DNA of 39,839 nucleotides, taken from JANLYQ01 sp031365725 (GTDB lineage: Bacteria; Actinomycetota; Actinomycetes; JACCUZ01). Shown here one piece after another: positions 15,854 through 24,347 of the stretch. A program made the position numbers and the translations under genes. Below the pieces are notes generated by a model. That model was given only the letters and a program-made list of their open reading frames with translations, was not told where the DNA came from and made no database searches. The first letter of the stretch is position 1; every line of letters begins with the position of its first letter. The stretch lies in NCBI GenBank assembly GCA_031365725.1, contig JANLYQ010000071.1, positions 1 through 39,839 of the forward strand. The letters are read 5' to 3'.

Positions 15854-18163
15854 GTGACCGCACCGAACCAGATGGACGCTCGACCCGCGCTGCCTCCCCT
15901 CGCCGCGCGGGTCTTCTACGCGTTCGGTGGCCTCATGGCCATCACACTGGTGCTCCTGCGGCACGTGCCGCTGGCGGCCGCACCGGTGGCGGTGACAGGC
16001 ATCGCCGCCGCGATCGCCTCGGTGGTCGGGCTGCGTCTCAATCGGCCTCAGGTCACGCTCCCCTGGGCGATGTTCGCATTCGCGTGCACGGCCTTCATCG
16101 CGGGCGCGATGCTGCGCCAGGTGCTGTCCGGCGGCGCGCTCGAGCCGCTCGCGGACGTCGCCAGCATGTCGGGCTACGTCGCCACGAGCATCGGCTTCGT
16201 CGGGCTGCTGCGTTGTCGCCAGTCCCGCAGTAACAGCGTGCACGAGACCGTCGATGCGGGGATCGTGCTCGTGGCCGTCGGAGCAGTGGCCATCGCGTGG
16301 TTCGCCATCCCCACCGTCGAGCGGCAAGGGCTGTCGCTGTACTCCGTCGTGCAGGGCGCCTACCCCGTCGTCGACTCGGTGCTCGTCTTCGTCGTCATCC
16401 TGCTGTCGTGGACCTCCGCGCGCCGGATGACGTCGTTCTGGCTGCTCGGCCTGTCGATCGGCGCGGTGCTGGTCGGGGACGTCGGCTACGCGATCATCGC
16501 CACTCGAGGGCAGCTGGTCGGGTCGCCGTTGCTCGACCTGCCCTTCGTGGTCGGCTTCACGTTCTTCGGCGCGGCTGCCCTCCATCCCTCGATGCGCGAG
16601 CTGTCGTCGGTGCAGCAGCGACCGGTCCAGGCGTGGTCGTTCGGACGCATGGCCATCCTGGTCCCCCTCATGCTGGTCCCGGCGCTCGTCGCACTGCTGG
16701 GTAATCACTCGGTCGCCGGCTGGGTCGGTGTGCTGGCCATGGTGGTGACCACGCTGCTGCTGCTGATGCGTGCGCTGACCGCCGTACGGGATCATGCGCA
16801 GGCGGCGGAAGGGCTGCGTCACCAGGCCAGCCACGACCAACTCACCGGGCTGGCCAACCGGTCGCGACTCGTCGAGGTCGTCGACGCACTTCTGATGCGC
16901 AGCCGACGCGACGGCGGCACCGTCGATGTGCTCTTCCTGGACCTCGACTCCTTCAAGCTGGTCAACGACACGTGGGGACACCAGGTCGGTGACCGGCTGC
17001 TGCGTTCGTCGGCGGCCCGGCTGCTGGAGGTCACCTACGACACCGACACGGTGGCCCGCATCGGGGGCGACGAGTTTGTCGTCGCTCGATACGTCGGTCT
17101 GCACGGCGGCGCGTCCGGTGAGGATCTGGCAGCGAGGATCGTCGACGCATTCCGCGCTGCCCTGCCCGGCGACGATGCGCTCGTCACGAGTGTGTCCGTC
17201 GGCCTCGCGGGCTCGGCCCGCCACCCCGGCATGCCCGGGTCTGTCAGCGCCGAGAGCCTGCTGCGCGACGCCGACACCGCGATGTACCGCGCCAAAGCCG
17301 CCGGCCGGAGCCGCTGCGTCGTCTTCGACCCGGCGATGCACGACTCCGTGCGACACCGCGTCGAGACAGAGCTTGCCCTGCGGCACGCACTCGAGCGCCG
17401 TGAGTTCGAGCTGCACTACCAGCCGATCGTCGCCCTCGACACCGGCGAGGTCGTCGGTGCCGAGGCGCTGCTGCGGTGGGCGCACCCGTCGCGCGGCCTG
17501 GTGTCTCCGCTGGACTTCATCCCGATCGCGGAGGAGACCGGGCTCATCGTCGAGATAGGCCAGTGGGTCATCTCCGAGTCCTTGCGTCAAGCTGCTCGTT
17601 GGCGCAGCCTGCGTCCTCACGGCCCCGACCTGTGGGTGTCGGTGAACGTCTCGGCCCGCCAGCTGCGGGACGAGTCCGTCGTCGATCACGTTGCCGCCGA
17701 GCTGGTGCGGCACGACGTCCCGGCCGAGCTGCTCATCCTGGAGATCACCGAGTCGGCGATGATGTCCGACACCGACCTCGCCTCAGGTCTGCTGCACCGC
17801 CTGCGCGGCCTCGGCGTGACGCTGGCGGTCGACGACTTCGGCACCGGCTACTCGTCCCTCGGGCACTTGCGGCGCTTCCCGGTGTCCAAGGTGAAGATCG
17901 ACCGCGCTTTCGTCAACGGCATCGAGCACGATGCTGACGACGCCGAGATCGTGCGAGCGGTCGTCGCCATGTCGTTGGCGATGCGCCTCGAGGTGGTGGC
18001 CGAGGGCATCGAGACCGAGGGTCAGCGCGACCTGCTGCACCGACTGGGTGTGCAGCTCGGTCAGGGCTGGCACTTCGGCCGGCCCGCCCCCGCCGAGCAG
18101 TGCACGTTCGTGACGGCGGCCCCGACGCTGGCCGGGGTGTCGGCGCTCAGCCGGCCAGTGTGA
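15854..18163 (+). CDS. Membrane GGDEF-EAL protein (cyclic di-GMP turnover)
   Basis: 769 residues from the GTG at 15854 (AGGAGG 12 bases upstream). About eight hydrophobic helices fill residues 15-310. A GGDEF domain follows (FLDLDSFKLVNDTWGHQVGD, GGDEF at 404-408, DADTAMYRAKAAGR), then an EAL domain (EALLRW at 537, VNVSARQL, ITESAMM, DDFGTGYSSL, KIDRAFV, VAEGIET, QGWHFGRP). The GGDEF motif is intact, and the EAL domain keeps the glutamates, asparagine, DD pair, lysine and glutamine of active phosphodiesterases, so both making and breaking of c-di-GMP are possible. The RxxD product-inhibition site that normally lies five residues before GGDEF reads YDTD, so feedback inhibition is probably lost. 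Its 3' end overlaps the convergent GNAT-like gene by 17 bases. Confidence 0.93.
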   Translation: MTAPNQMDARPALPPLAARVFYAFGGLMAITLVLLRHVPLAAAPVAVTGIAAAIASVVGLRLNRPQVTLPWAMFAFACTAFIAGAMLRQVLSGGALEPLADVASMSGYVATSIGFVGLLRCRQSRSNSVHETVDAGIVLVAVGAVAIAWFAIPTVERQGLSLYSVVQGAYPVVDSVLVFVVILLSWTSARRMTSFWLLGLSIGAVLVGDVGYAIIATRGQLVGSPLLDLPFVVGFTFFGAAALHPSMRELSSVQQRPVQAWSFGRMAILVPLMLVPALVALLGNHSVAGWVGVLAMVVTTLLLLMRALTAVRDHAQAAEGLRHQASHDQLTGLANRSRLVEVVDALLMRSRRDGGTVDVLFLDLDSFKLVNDTWGHQVGDRLLRSSAARLLEVTYDTDTVARIGGDEFVVARYVGLHGGASGEDLAARIVDAFRAALPGDDALVTSVSVGLAGSARHPGMPGSVSAESLLRDADTAMYRAKAAGRSRCVVFDPAMHDSVRHRVETELALRHALERREFELHYQPIVALDTGEVVGAEALLRWAHPSRGLVSPLDFIPIAEETGLIVEIGQWVISESLRQAARWRSLRPHGPDLWVSVNVSARQLRDESVVDHVAAELVRHDVPAELLILEITESAMMSDTDLASGLLHRLRGLGVTLAVDDFGTGYSSLGHLRRFPVSKVKIDRAFVNGIEHDADDAEIVRAVVAMSLAMRLEVVAEGIETEGQRDLLHRLGVQLGQGWHFGRPAPAEQCTFVTAAPTLAGVSALSRPV

Positions 18164-18695
18164 AGTCGTAGGCGACGTAGGTCTGAGCGTCCAGATCGGT
18201 CATCTCCACCGCTGGCGCCCAGCTCGAGGCGAGCCAACGGATTGCCCTCGTGAGGTGGAGGCGGTTCTTGTTGTGGCTGCAGACATCCAGGATCGCGACG
18301 CCCTCCAGGGCTGCTACCGGTTCGGTCATGGCCCGCACGATCTCGCTGAACGCGCCGGTGCCGTGACTGTCCGGGTCGACACCGACGAAGCCGATGTAGA
18401 ACACCAGGCCCGCGGCGTAGCGCTCCGGCCAGCGATGGGCGAAGTAGTCCGGTGAGATGAGGGTCATCGACTCCAGCTGGTTGGTCATGGTGCCGACCCC
18501 ACGCAGCTCGCCGTCGTCGCCCCAGAGCAGGTACTTGTCGACGCGACTGTCGGCCATCACCGCGTCGAACTCGTCGTCGTACATCACATGCCGCTGGACA
18601 GCGAGGTGGCGCAGTTCGTCGAAGGAGCGCGAGTACAGCTTCCACGCCTTCTCGAGAACGTCCCCGTGCACGACCTGCATGACCTGCATGGACAT
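18147..18695 (-). CDS. GNAT-like acyltransferase-fold protein
   Basis: 182 residues. The order of elements suggests a GNAT fold: an N-terminal segment with KAWKLYSRSFDELRHLAVQR, a strand pair YLLWGDDGELRGVGTMTN, and the core GLVFYIGFVGVDPDSHGTGAFSEIV, where the G-x-G-A turn corresponds to the acetyl-CoA pyrophosphate loop. This is less canonical than the usual R/Q-x-x-G-x-G/A, so substrate and even activity are uncertain. GAGAGGA precedes the ATG at 18695 at good spacing, which rules against the longer open frame to 18785. It overlaps the end of the GGDEF-EAL gene tail to tail. No operon partner is evident. Confidence 0.6.
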   Translation of the reverse strand: MSMQVMQVVHGDVLEKAWKLYSRSFDELRHLAVQRHVMYDDEFDAVMADSRVDKYLLWGDDGELRGVGTMTNQLESMTLISPDYFAHRWPERYAAGLVFYIGFVGVDPDSHGTGAFSEIVRAMTEPVAALEGVAILDVCSHNKNRLHLTRAIRWLASSWAPAVEMTDLDAQTYVAYDFTLAG

Positions 18696-18797
18696 GTATC
18701 CGTCCTCTCGCCTGCGGCTGGGGGTCACGCTATGCAACCAGTGGCACCGAGCACAGTGACTTGCAACGATACGTGACGATGTCACCCATTCGGCCCA

Positions 18798-19508
18798 TCA
18801 AGGACACCGTCGCCCCGGTCGACGGGACGCTCTCGCTGACGTCGGGGGATCCACCACGGTGATGCGCACGGCGCCGAGCCGCGGCACCACAGCGTCCAGG
18901 ACTGCCTTGCGCGGGTCGGGCACATCGAGAAGACCGGGTGTCACGAGGCGTCGCAGTGGAGCCAGTCGCGGGTCGGCCAGAACTGCCTCGATGGCACGAC
19001 GGTCGCCGCCGACGACGACAGCGTCGAGGCGATCGATGTCGGGCAGCAGGTGCACGACCGCAACCTCGGATGCCGCCGCGTGCGCGACGCGCACCTGGCC
19101 CTCGCGCCTCCGGGCGAAGCGCTGCTGCGACCAGCCGCCCGCCGCGCTGCGGCCGTGTACCTGGCGGGACCCGACCTTGGATGTCAGGATCCGGCCGTCA
19201 TCCACGATGCCTGCTGCGTGACCACCGAGCCGGACCAGCAGGACGCCGATCCGTCGCGGCCGAAGGACATGAGCGGCAAGCTCGGCCACGAGGACGCCGG
19301 CATCGCTCCCGGGATCCGTGGGATGCAGGGGAGGAAAAGGCACGGCGATCCGGGCAGTCGCGCCGTCTTCAGCGGTGAGAAGGACGTCGTCGTCCATCTG
19401 GTCGGCGGTGCAGGTGCCGTGACTGGCCGCGAAGCGCTCGAACCAGCCCGTGAGCCTGCTCGCCGCGACCTCGACCTGGCGACTGCTGCGTGGGGTCGGA
19501 GGTGCCAT
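18798..19508 (-). CDS. acVLRF1-family peptidyl-tRNA hydrolase (ribosome rescue)
   Basis: 236 residues from the ATG at 19508. The core IGVLLVRLGGHAAGIVDDG, then LTSKVGSRQVHGRSAAGG and WSQQRFARRREGQ (about 124-137), is the VLRF1 domain: an RNase-H-like fold related to eRF1 and to yeast Vms1/human ANKZF1, with a G-G-x-S-Q loop whose glutamine is the proposed catalytic residue. In eukaryotes Vms1 cuts the peptidyl-tRNA of stalled 60S complexes; the actinobacterial form is named by homology and little tested. A later VVHLLPDIDRLDAVVVGG segment and VLADPRLAPL also fit the family. An in-frame ATG at 19592 has a GAGGA motif and would add 28 residues, so the start is open. Confidence 0.78.
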   Translation of the reverse strand: MAPPTPRSSRQVEVAASRLTGWFERFAASHGTCTADQMDDDVLLTAEDGATARIAVPFPPLHPTDPGSDAGVLVAELAAHVLRPRRIGVLLVRLGGHAAGIVDDGRILTSKVGSRQVHGRSAAGGWSQQRFARRREGQVRVAHAAASEVAVVHLLPDIDRLDAVVVGGDRRAIEAVLADPRLAPLRRLVTPGLLDVPDPRKAVLDAVVPRLGAVRITVVDPPTSARASRRPGRRCP

Positions 19509-19804
19509 GGCTTCAGTGTGGTCGTCCGGCGAAACGACCGGCAGCCCATTGTGGTCCGCAGCCAGCGACACGAACTTTGGCAGCAGGGGCATGGCGTCCT
19601 CGAAAAGGTGTCCTGCGATAGCAAGCGCGGGAGTGCCGCCGTGGCGTCGTCTGCCCAGCTCACGACAGCTCCTGGCGGCATGAGAGATCTCGGCATGACA
19701 CCTCGGCAGGCATGGTCAAAGGCAGCCCTCTGAACTCTCGGACTCGTCGCGCGATCGGCACGCCATCCGCGGACCAGGACCGGAGCAAGAGGTCCGCTGG
19801 TCTC

Positions 19805-21049
19805 TCAGACCTCCACACCGGGCAGGTAAGGGCGCAGGCACCGCGCAGCTACGAGCAGCGACGGTGGCACTGCGACGAGCGGCACCAGCCAGATGATGCC
19901 GAGGCCGGCAGCCACAAGAGCGGAGACCGACAGCACCGCGACAGCTGCCACCAGGCTGGGCACCGCAGCCGACATCGGTGTCTCCGATGATCTTGACAGT
20001 GGCGCGTGCAGCGCCCAGAGGAGCACGAGGTAGATCGCGACCGGCACCGCGACGGCAAGACCGACGAGCGAGTCGGCCGCCTCGATGCGGTGTCCCACTG
20101 CCTCGACAGTGACTTCGAGTCCCGCGCCGAGAGCGGCCAGCGAGGCGAACACCCCGTAGTGCCCGTAGCCCCAGACGAAGCCGAGCTCACGGCGCCGGGA
20201 CAGGCCTTCGCCCGCCGGGGTCAGGAAATAGAGCCACCACAGGGCGTAGAGCAGGACGAGCGATCCGGCCCCGACCACGACCAGTCGTGGGGCCCACCCG
20301 CCGTTCTCCACGCCCGCCTGCATCGCGGTTGTCGCGGCGAGCACACACTCACCGAGCACGATGATCGTGAAGAGGCCATACCTTTCGGCGATGTGGTGCG
20401 GGTGCCAGCTCGTCGGCTCGACGTGCTCGGCCCACGGCGGAACGCACAGCTCGGCAGTCACCAGCACCAGGAACGACACCATCGCCAGTGACCCCGGCAG
20501 CCACAACCGGGCCACCCACCCGATCTGCACGAGTCCAACGCCGAGCACGAAGCGCAGAGCGGTCCGTCGGTGCGCGGGGGCCTGACGGGCGGCTCGGGCC
20601 CACTGCAGCAACAGGGCGGTGCGCATGACCAGGTAGCCGACCGTCACCGCCGTGAAGTCTGCGGAGGAGAACGCTTGATGCACCCCCGCAGCGAGCACGA
20701 GCACCCCGGCCATCTGGACGAGGGTCAGCAGCCGGTAGGGCACATCGTCGGTGTCGAAGGCCGAGGCGAACCAGGTGAAGTTCATCCAGGCCCACCAGAT
20801 GGCGAAGAACACCATGAGGTAACCAGGTAGGGCCGTCGCAACGCGGTCATGGGCGATCGAGCTGGCGAGCTCGGCAGCCACCCGGGACACCGCCACCACG
20901 AACGTGAGATCGAAGAGCAGCTCGAGCGGGGTGGAGACCCGGTGTTCCTCGTGCACCGAACGGGCAGCCATGGGGATGATCAATCGGCCGCGAGGGCGCT
21001 CGGTGGATCGCGAGCTTCCTGCTGATGACGGCGCGGGGCGTGGAGTCAC
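19805..21049 (-). CDS. ltrA: LtrA-family (low temperature requirement A) membrane protein
   Basis: 414 residues from the GTG at 21049, or 388 from the ATG at 20971. EEHRVSTPLELLFDLTFVVAVSR is the hallmark first helix of LtrA proteins, followed by IWWAWMNFTWFASAFDTDD, HIAERYGLFTIIVLGE and WWLYFLTP, with about 11-12 hydrophobic segments in all. LtrA was named in Listeria for growth at low temperature; its transport or enzymatic role is not known. The upstream GTG is preferred here because TAACGT lies six bases before it, the pattern seen at other starts in this window; the internal ATG has no ribosome-binding site. It is divergent from the SatD-like gene. The 212 or more bases downstream, up to the acVLRF1 start, hold nothing recognisable. 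Confidence 0.88.
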   Translation of the reverse strand: MTPRPAPSSAGSSRSTERPRGRLIIPMAARSVHEEHRVSTPLELLFDLTFVVAVSRVAAELASSIAHDRVATALPGYLMVFFAIWWAWMNFTWFASAFDTDDVPYRLLTLVQMAGVLVLAAGVHQAFSSADFTAVTVGYLVMRTALLLQWARAARQAPAHRRTALRFVLGVGLVQIGWVARLWLPGSLAMVSFLVLVTAELCVPPWAEHVEPTSWHPHHIAERYGLFTIIVLGECVLAATTAMQAGVENGGWAPRLVVVGAGSLVLLYALWWLYFLTPAGEGLSRRRELGFVWGYGHYGVFASLAALGAGLEVTVEAVGHRIEAADSLVGLAVAVPVAIYLVLLWALHAPLSRSSETPMSAAVPSLVAAVAVLSVSALVAAGLGIIWLVPLVAVPPSLLVAARCLRPYLPGVEV

Positions 21050-21055
21050 AGGCGG

Positions 21056-21061
21056 ACGTTA
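21056..21061 (-). promoter_or_regulatory. Candidate -10 hexamer for ltrA
   Basis: TAACGT on the minus strand, six bases before the GTG at 21049. It fits the actinobacterial TANNNT -10 and would put transcription start at the start codon (leaderless mRNA). No good -35 was seen. Confidence 0.4.
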
Positions 21062-21141
21062 CTGAGCTTGTCGAGGACCCGCCGCCCGGCGCCAGCCCAC
21101 GTCGTGGTCATGGTTGCCCGGTACCTGTCAGCATCAGTACC

Positions 21142-21170
21142 TTGACTCGTAGTATTCAAGCCTCTAGCCT
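21142..21170 (+). promoter_or_regulatory. SigA-type promoter for the SatD-like operon
   Basis: TTGACT (21142-21147) and TAGCCT (21165-21170) are spaced by exactly 17 bases, close to the vegetative consensus. The GTG start codon begins seven bases after the -10 hexamer, so the transcript should begin at or next to the start codon. No ribosome-binding site exists in the gap, as expected for a leaderless mRNA. Confidence 0.72.
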
Positions 21171-21176
21171 TGTCTT

Positions 21177-21776
21177 GTGTTCGTTCTTACTGTCGACCAG
21201 AAGCGAAGCCGACGCGGCGCCGATCGGGTCGCTGCCCTAGTGACCGACCTGAATGCCCGCACCGACCTGGTGCGCCCGTTCGAACGCACCGCGGGCGACG
21301 AGGTGCAGGGGGTGGTCGCCTCAGCAGAAGCGGTGACCGACCTCGTCCTCCGGATGGTCGCCACCAGGTGGTGGAGCGTCGGCATCGGGATCGGCGCGGT
21401 CGTCCGCCCGCTGCCCGCCATGACCAGAGCCGGGTCCGGACCCGCGTTCTCCCACGCCCGTACGGCGGTCACCGCGGCCAAGTCCCGACCGACTCACCTC
21501 TGTGTCGTGGCCGACGACGCCGAGGCCGCACGCAGTGCGCAGACCGCTCTCGACCTCGTGGCGGCGCTGTTGCAGCGACGCACCGAGCGCGGGATCGAGG
21601 CGGCAGCGCTGGCCACCCAGGGACTCAGCCAGGTCGACATCGCGGTCAAGCTCGGCATCACCAAGCAAGCCGTGTCCCAGCGGCTGCTGGCCGCCGACTG
21701 GCACCTCGAGGTCCCCGGTCGTCGGTTGGCCGCGCGCCTTCTGTCCGAGGTGCCTGGCAACGTAGACCCATCATGA
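21177..21776 (+). CDS. SatD-like domain protein with C-terminal helix-turn-helix
   Basis: 199 residues. The N-terminal FVLTVDQKRSRRGADRV and FERTAGDEVQGV (GDEVQG at 40-45) match the SatD-type domain, whose GDE-x-Q core strand resembles that of nucleotide cyclases, although no activity is established. GIGIGAVVRPLPAMTRAGSG follows. A helix-turn-helix at 149-172 (LSQVDIAVKLGITKQAVSQRL) resembles those of sigma-factor region 4 or resolvases and should bind DNA. The protein is thus a possible small-molecule sensing regulator. Translation starts at a GTG with a vegetative promoter immediately upstream and no leader. Its stop overlaps the next start by ATGA, so the membrane protein that follows is its obligate partner in expression. 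Function not known. Confidence 0.65.
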   Translation: MFVLTVDQKRSRRGADRVAALVTDLNARTDLVRPFERTAGDEVQGVVASAEAVTDLVLRMVATRWWSVGIGIGAVVRPLPAMTRAGSGPAFSHARTAVTAAKSRPTHLCVVADDAEAARSAQTALDLVAALLQRRTERGIEAAALATQGLSQVDIAVKLGITKQAVSQRLLAADWHLEVPGRRLAARLLSEVPGNVDPS

Positions 21777-22444
21777 CCACTGGCCTGCTCCCGCTGACGA
21801 CCCCGTCAGGCCTCAGCGGGGCTGCACTCGTGTTGCTCCTGCTCTGTGCGCTCAGTCCCCTGCTCGACCGGCCACTGCGCCGAGTGGTGATCGACCCGGT
21901 CGTCACCGTCGCTGCCACGTCCGCCGGTCTCCTCGGTCTCGCCGCCGTGGCTACGGCCCTCGACGAGGGCGGCGTGGGCAGCGGCTCATGGGGACCCGGG
22001 GTTGCCGTGGTGCTCGGGCTGCTCACGTCGGTGGCCGCCGGCAGCCACGTGGTCCGAGGCTTGTTCCGACTGACCCGAGGTGAGGTCGTGCCGCGGCCGG
22101 TGCCGGACGCCCGCACCGGCCGTCGTGCGGGCCAGCACCATCCCCACGACGGCACCGACGACAGCGCCGACGACCTGCTGCTCGAGGCGCCCGGCTCGGT
22201 GCTGCGCGGCGGCGCCTGGATCGGGTACCTCGAGCGCGCCGCCGTCACCGGCAGCCTGCTGGCCAGCTTCCCCGAGGGTCTGGCCCTCGTGCTCGCGATC
22301 AAGGGCGTCGGTCGCTATCCCGAGCTGCGCGACTCGGGCAGCGCCCGTGGCAACGCCGATGCTCCGGAGGAGTTCATCATCGGCACCCTGACCAGCCTGC
22401 TCTGGGCATCGGCCTGCGCCGGGGTGGCCCAGCTGGTGCGCTGA
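21773..22444 (+). CDS. Membrane protein of unknown function, coupled to the SatD-like gene
   Basis: 223 residues. I do not recognise a named family. Hydrophobic segments are seen at about 15-30, 42-62, 72-95, 155-185 and the last 25 residues. Between the third and fourth lies a hydrophilic stretch rich in histidine and aspartate (GQHHPHDGTDDSADDLLLE), which could bind metal or be a disordered loop. SFPEGLALVLAIKGVGRYPELR followed by APEEFIIGTLTSLLWA are the best-conserved-looking stretches; the ending resembles actinobacterial membrane proteins often found next to SatD-like genes. The ATG overlaps the upstream stop, so both are made together; the regulator may control or read this protein. 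Confidence 0.75.
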   Translation: MTTGLLPLTTPSGLSGAALVLLLLCALSPLLDRPLRRVVIDPVVTVAATSAGLLGLAAVATALDEGGVGSGSWGPGVAVVLGLLTSVAAGSHVVRGLFRLTRGEVVPRPVPDARTGRRAGQHHPHDGTDDSADDLLLEAPGSVLRGGAWIGYLERAAVTGSLLASFPEGLALVLAIKGVGRYPELRDSGSARGNADAPEEFIIGTLTSLLWASACAGVAQLVR

Positions 22445-22454
22445 CTCATCGTCG

Positions 22455-22460
22455 TACGGT
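22455..22460 (+). promoter_or_regulatory. Candidate -10 hexamer for the epimerase gene
   Basis: TACGGT, six bases before the ATG at 22467. The GAGG between them is too close to the ATG to act as a normal ribosome-binding site. This fits a leaderless transcript. Confidence 0.45.
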
Positions 22461-22466
22461 GAGGTC

Positions 22467-23489
22467 ATGCGCATCCTCGTCATCGGCGGGACCCGGTTCG
22501 TCGGACGGCACCTTGTGGACGCGGCGCTCGCCGGCGGGCACGCCGTGACCGTCTTCCACCGGGGCCGGACCGGTCCCGACCTCTTTCCCGACGCCGAGCA
22601 CCGCACCGGCGACCGTGACGACCCGGCCGGCTTGGCTGCCCTGGCCGACGGCGAGTGGGACGCCACTGTCGACACCTGTGCCTATCTGCCGCGGCAGGTG
22701 ACCTCTCTGGCCGAGGCTCTGGGTGGGCGTGGGGGGCATCACCTGCTGATCTCCAGCGTCTCGGCCTACGCCGACCCGACCGGGCCTGGCGGGGACGAGG
22801 ACTCGCCCTTGGCCGAGCTCGCCGACGCGTCGGTCGAGGAGGTCACCGACCAGACCTACGGCGGGCTGAAGGTTCTCTGTGAGCGCGAGGCCAGGCGCCT
22901 GCACGGGCCGAGGACGCTGCTGGTACGCCCGACGTACGTCGTCGGGCCGGCGGACTACACCTGGCGGTTCCCCTGGTGGGTCGCCCGCATCGCGCGCGGG
23001 GGCGAGGTGCTGGCACCGGGGCCTCGCGAAGCGCCGGCGCAGCTGATCGATGCCCGCGACATGGCCTCCTGGATGGTCGGCCTGCTCGAGCAGGACGCAT
23101 CGGGAGCCTTCCACGCCGTGGGACCGACCGGCACGTTCACCTGGGGCGAGCAGCTGGACGCGATCGCGGCTGCTGTCGCCCCGGCCGGCACGACCCTCAC
23201 CTGGGTCGACCGGGACGTCCTCGCGGTCGAAGGCGTCGGTCAGGAGTCGCTGCCGCTCTGGAGCGGTGACGACCCCGACGTCTGGATGATGGCCATGGAC
23301 CCGGCGCGTGCATTCGGCAGCGGTCTGCGTCCACGGCCGCTCGCCGACACGGTCCGCGACACGTTGGCCTGGACCCGGACCGCCCCGCCGCCGGACGGGA
23401 CGGGGCTGACTCCCACGGACGAGAAGCGGGTGCTTGCGGCCTGGCACGCTTCCGAAAGCTCGCAACGGGGTAGGACCTCTTCGTCCTGA
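22467..23489 (+). CDS. NAD-dependent epimerase/dehydratase-type SDR protein
   Basis: 340 residues. MRILVIGGTRFVGRHLV is the N-terminal Rossmann motif of extended/atypical SDRs (GGTRFVG, residues 7-13). TVDTCAYLPRQV, HHLLISSVSAY and the Y-x-x-x-K motif in TYGGLKVLCE, with LLVRPTYVVGPADYT downstream, place it with the nucleoside-diphosphate-sugar epimerase-like reductases of actinobacteria. The substrate-binding part (about 180-330) ends in LADTVRDTLAW, the typical last helix. Its exact substrate is unknown. The ATG has a TACGGT hexamer six bases upstream and no good ribosome-binding site. It is followed after 18 bases by the DUF1206 gene, which has its own ribosome-binding site. Confidence 0.88.
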   Translation: MRILVIGGTRFVGRHLVDAALAGGHAVTVFHRGRTGPDLFPDAEHRTGDRDDPAGLAALADGEWDATVDTCAYLPRQVTSLAEALGGRGGHHLLISSVSAYADPTGPGGDEDSPLAELADASVEEVTDQTYGGLKVLCEREARRLHGPRTLLVRPTYVVGPADYTWRFPWWVARIARGGEVLAPGPREAPAQLIDARDMASWMVGLLEQDASGAFHAVGPTGTFTWGEQLDAIAAAVAPAGTTLTWVDRDVLAVEGVGQESLPLWSGDDPDVWMMAMDPARAFGSGLRPRPLADTVRDTLAWTRTAPPPDGTGLTPTDEKRVLAAWHASESSQRGRTSSS

Positions 23490-23507
23490 CACCTGCTGGA
23501 GGTCGCC

Positions 23508-24347
23508 ATGAGCATGCCCACCGCCGCACGTAGCGCCGCATCGTCTGCGCAGGGGCAGGCTCGACGCGCCGCCAACAGCCCGTGGCTGGACCGCGCAGCA
23601 AGGCTCGGCTTCGTGGCCAAGGGACTGGTCTATGCCCTGATCGGGCTGCTGGCGCTGCAGATCGCAACCGGTGGTGGCGGCAAGGCCGACCAGAAGGGCG
23701 CCCTGCAGTCCATCGCCGGCAGGCCCGGCGGCACCCTTGTGCTGTGGCTGATGGTGATCGGCTTTGCTGCCTACGCCCTGTGGCGGTTCAGCGAGGCAGC
23801 CTGGGGCCGACGCGACGAGACCGACGTGAAAAAGCGCACCGTCAAGCGCGTCGGGTCGCTGCTCAACGGCTTGGTCTACGCGTTCTTCGCCGTGCTCGCC
23901 TACCGCACCGTGACCGCGTCGTCGTCCTCGGGTGGCGGCAGCGCCGACATCACTGCCAAGGCGCTGAAGATGAGCGGCGGGCAGATCATCGTCGGTCTCG
24001 CCGGCATCGTGGTGCTGGGCATCGCCGTCGCTCTGACCTGGCGCGGCCTGAAGACGGATTTCGAGAAGCACCTGGACACCGGTCAGATGAGCCGCACGAC
24101 CTTTGCCGTCGTACGTCGACTGGGCCAGGTGGGCTACGTCGCTCGCGGGCTGGTCTTCTTCCTCATCGGCGGCCTCATCATCAAGGCCGCGATGGACAAC
24201 CAGCCGGGCAAGGCCGCTGGCTTCGACGTGGCGCTGAAGACGCTGGCCAGCGGACCGTTCGGCCAGATCCTGCTCGTGCTGGCCGCCCTCGGTCTGATCT
24301 GCTTCGGCCTCTACTGCGTGGCAGAGGCGCGCTACCGCCGGCTCTGA
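23508..24347 (+). CDS. DUF1206 membrane protein
   Basis: 279 residues containing three copies of the DUF1206 unit, each of two helices: RLGFVAKGLVYALIGLLAL, then RVGSLLNGLVYAFFAVLAY, then RLGQVGYVARGLVFFLIGG. Six hydrophobic helices in all. The function of the family is unknown; it is common in actinobacteria and some cyanobacteria. GGAGG stands seven bases before the ATG. Its last 16 bases overlap the end of the convergent trmH-type gene. Confidence 0.92.
   Translation: MSMPTAARSAASSAQGQARRAANSPWLDRAARLGFVAKGLVYALIGLLALQIATGGGGKADQKGALQSIAGRPGGTLVLWLMVIGFAAYALWRFSEAAWGRRDETDVKKRTVKRVGSLLNGLVYAFFAVLAYRTVTASSSSGGGSADITAKALKMSGGQIIVGLAGIVVLGIAVALTWRGLKTDFEKHLDTGQMSRTTFAVVRRLGQVGYVARGLVFFLIGGLIIKAAMDNQPGKAAGFDVALKTLASGPFGQILLVLAALGLICFGLYCVAEARYRRL

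Noticed and set aside
19509..19592. Longer N-terminus for the acVLRF1 gene from the ATG at 19592
   Set aside because: It has a GAGGA motif but adds 28 residues with no family likeness; the ATG at 19508 precedes the conserved part closely. Kept as an alternative only.
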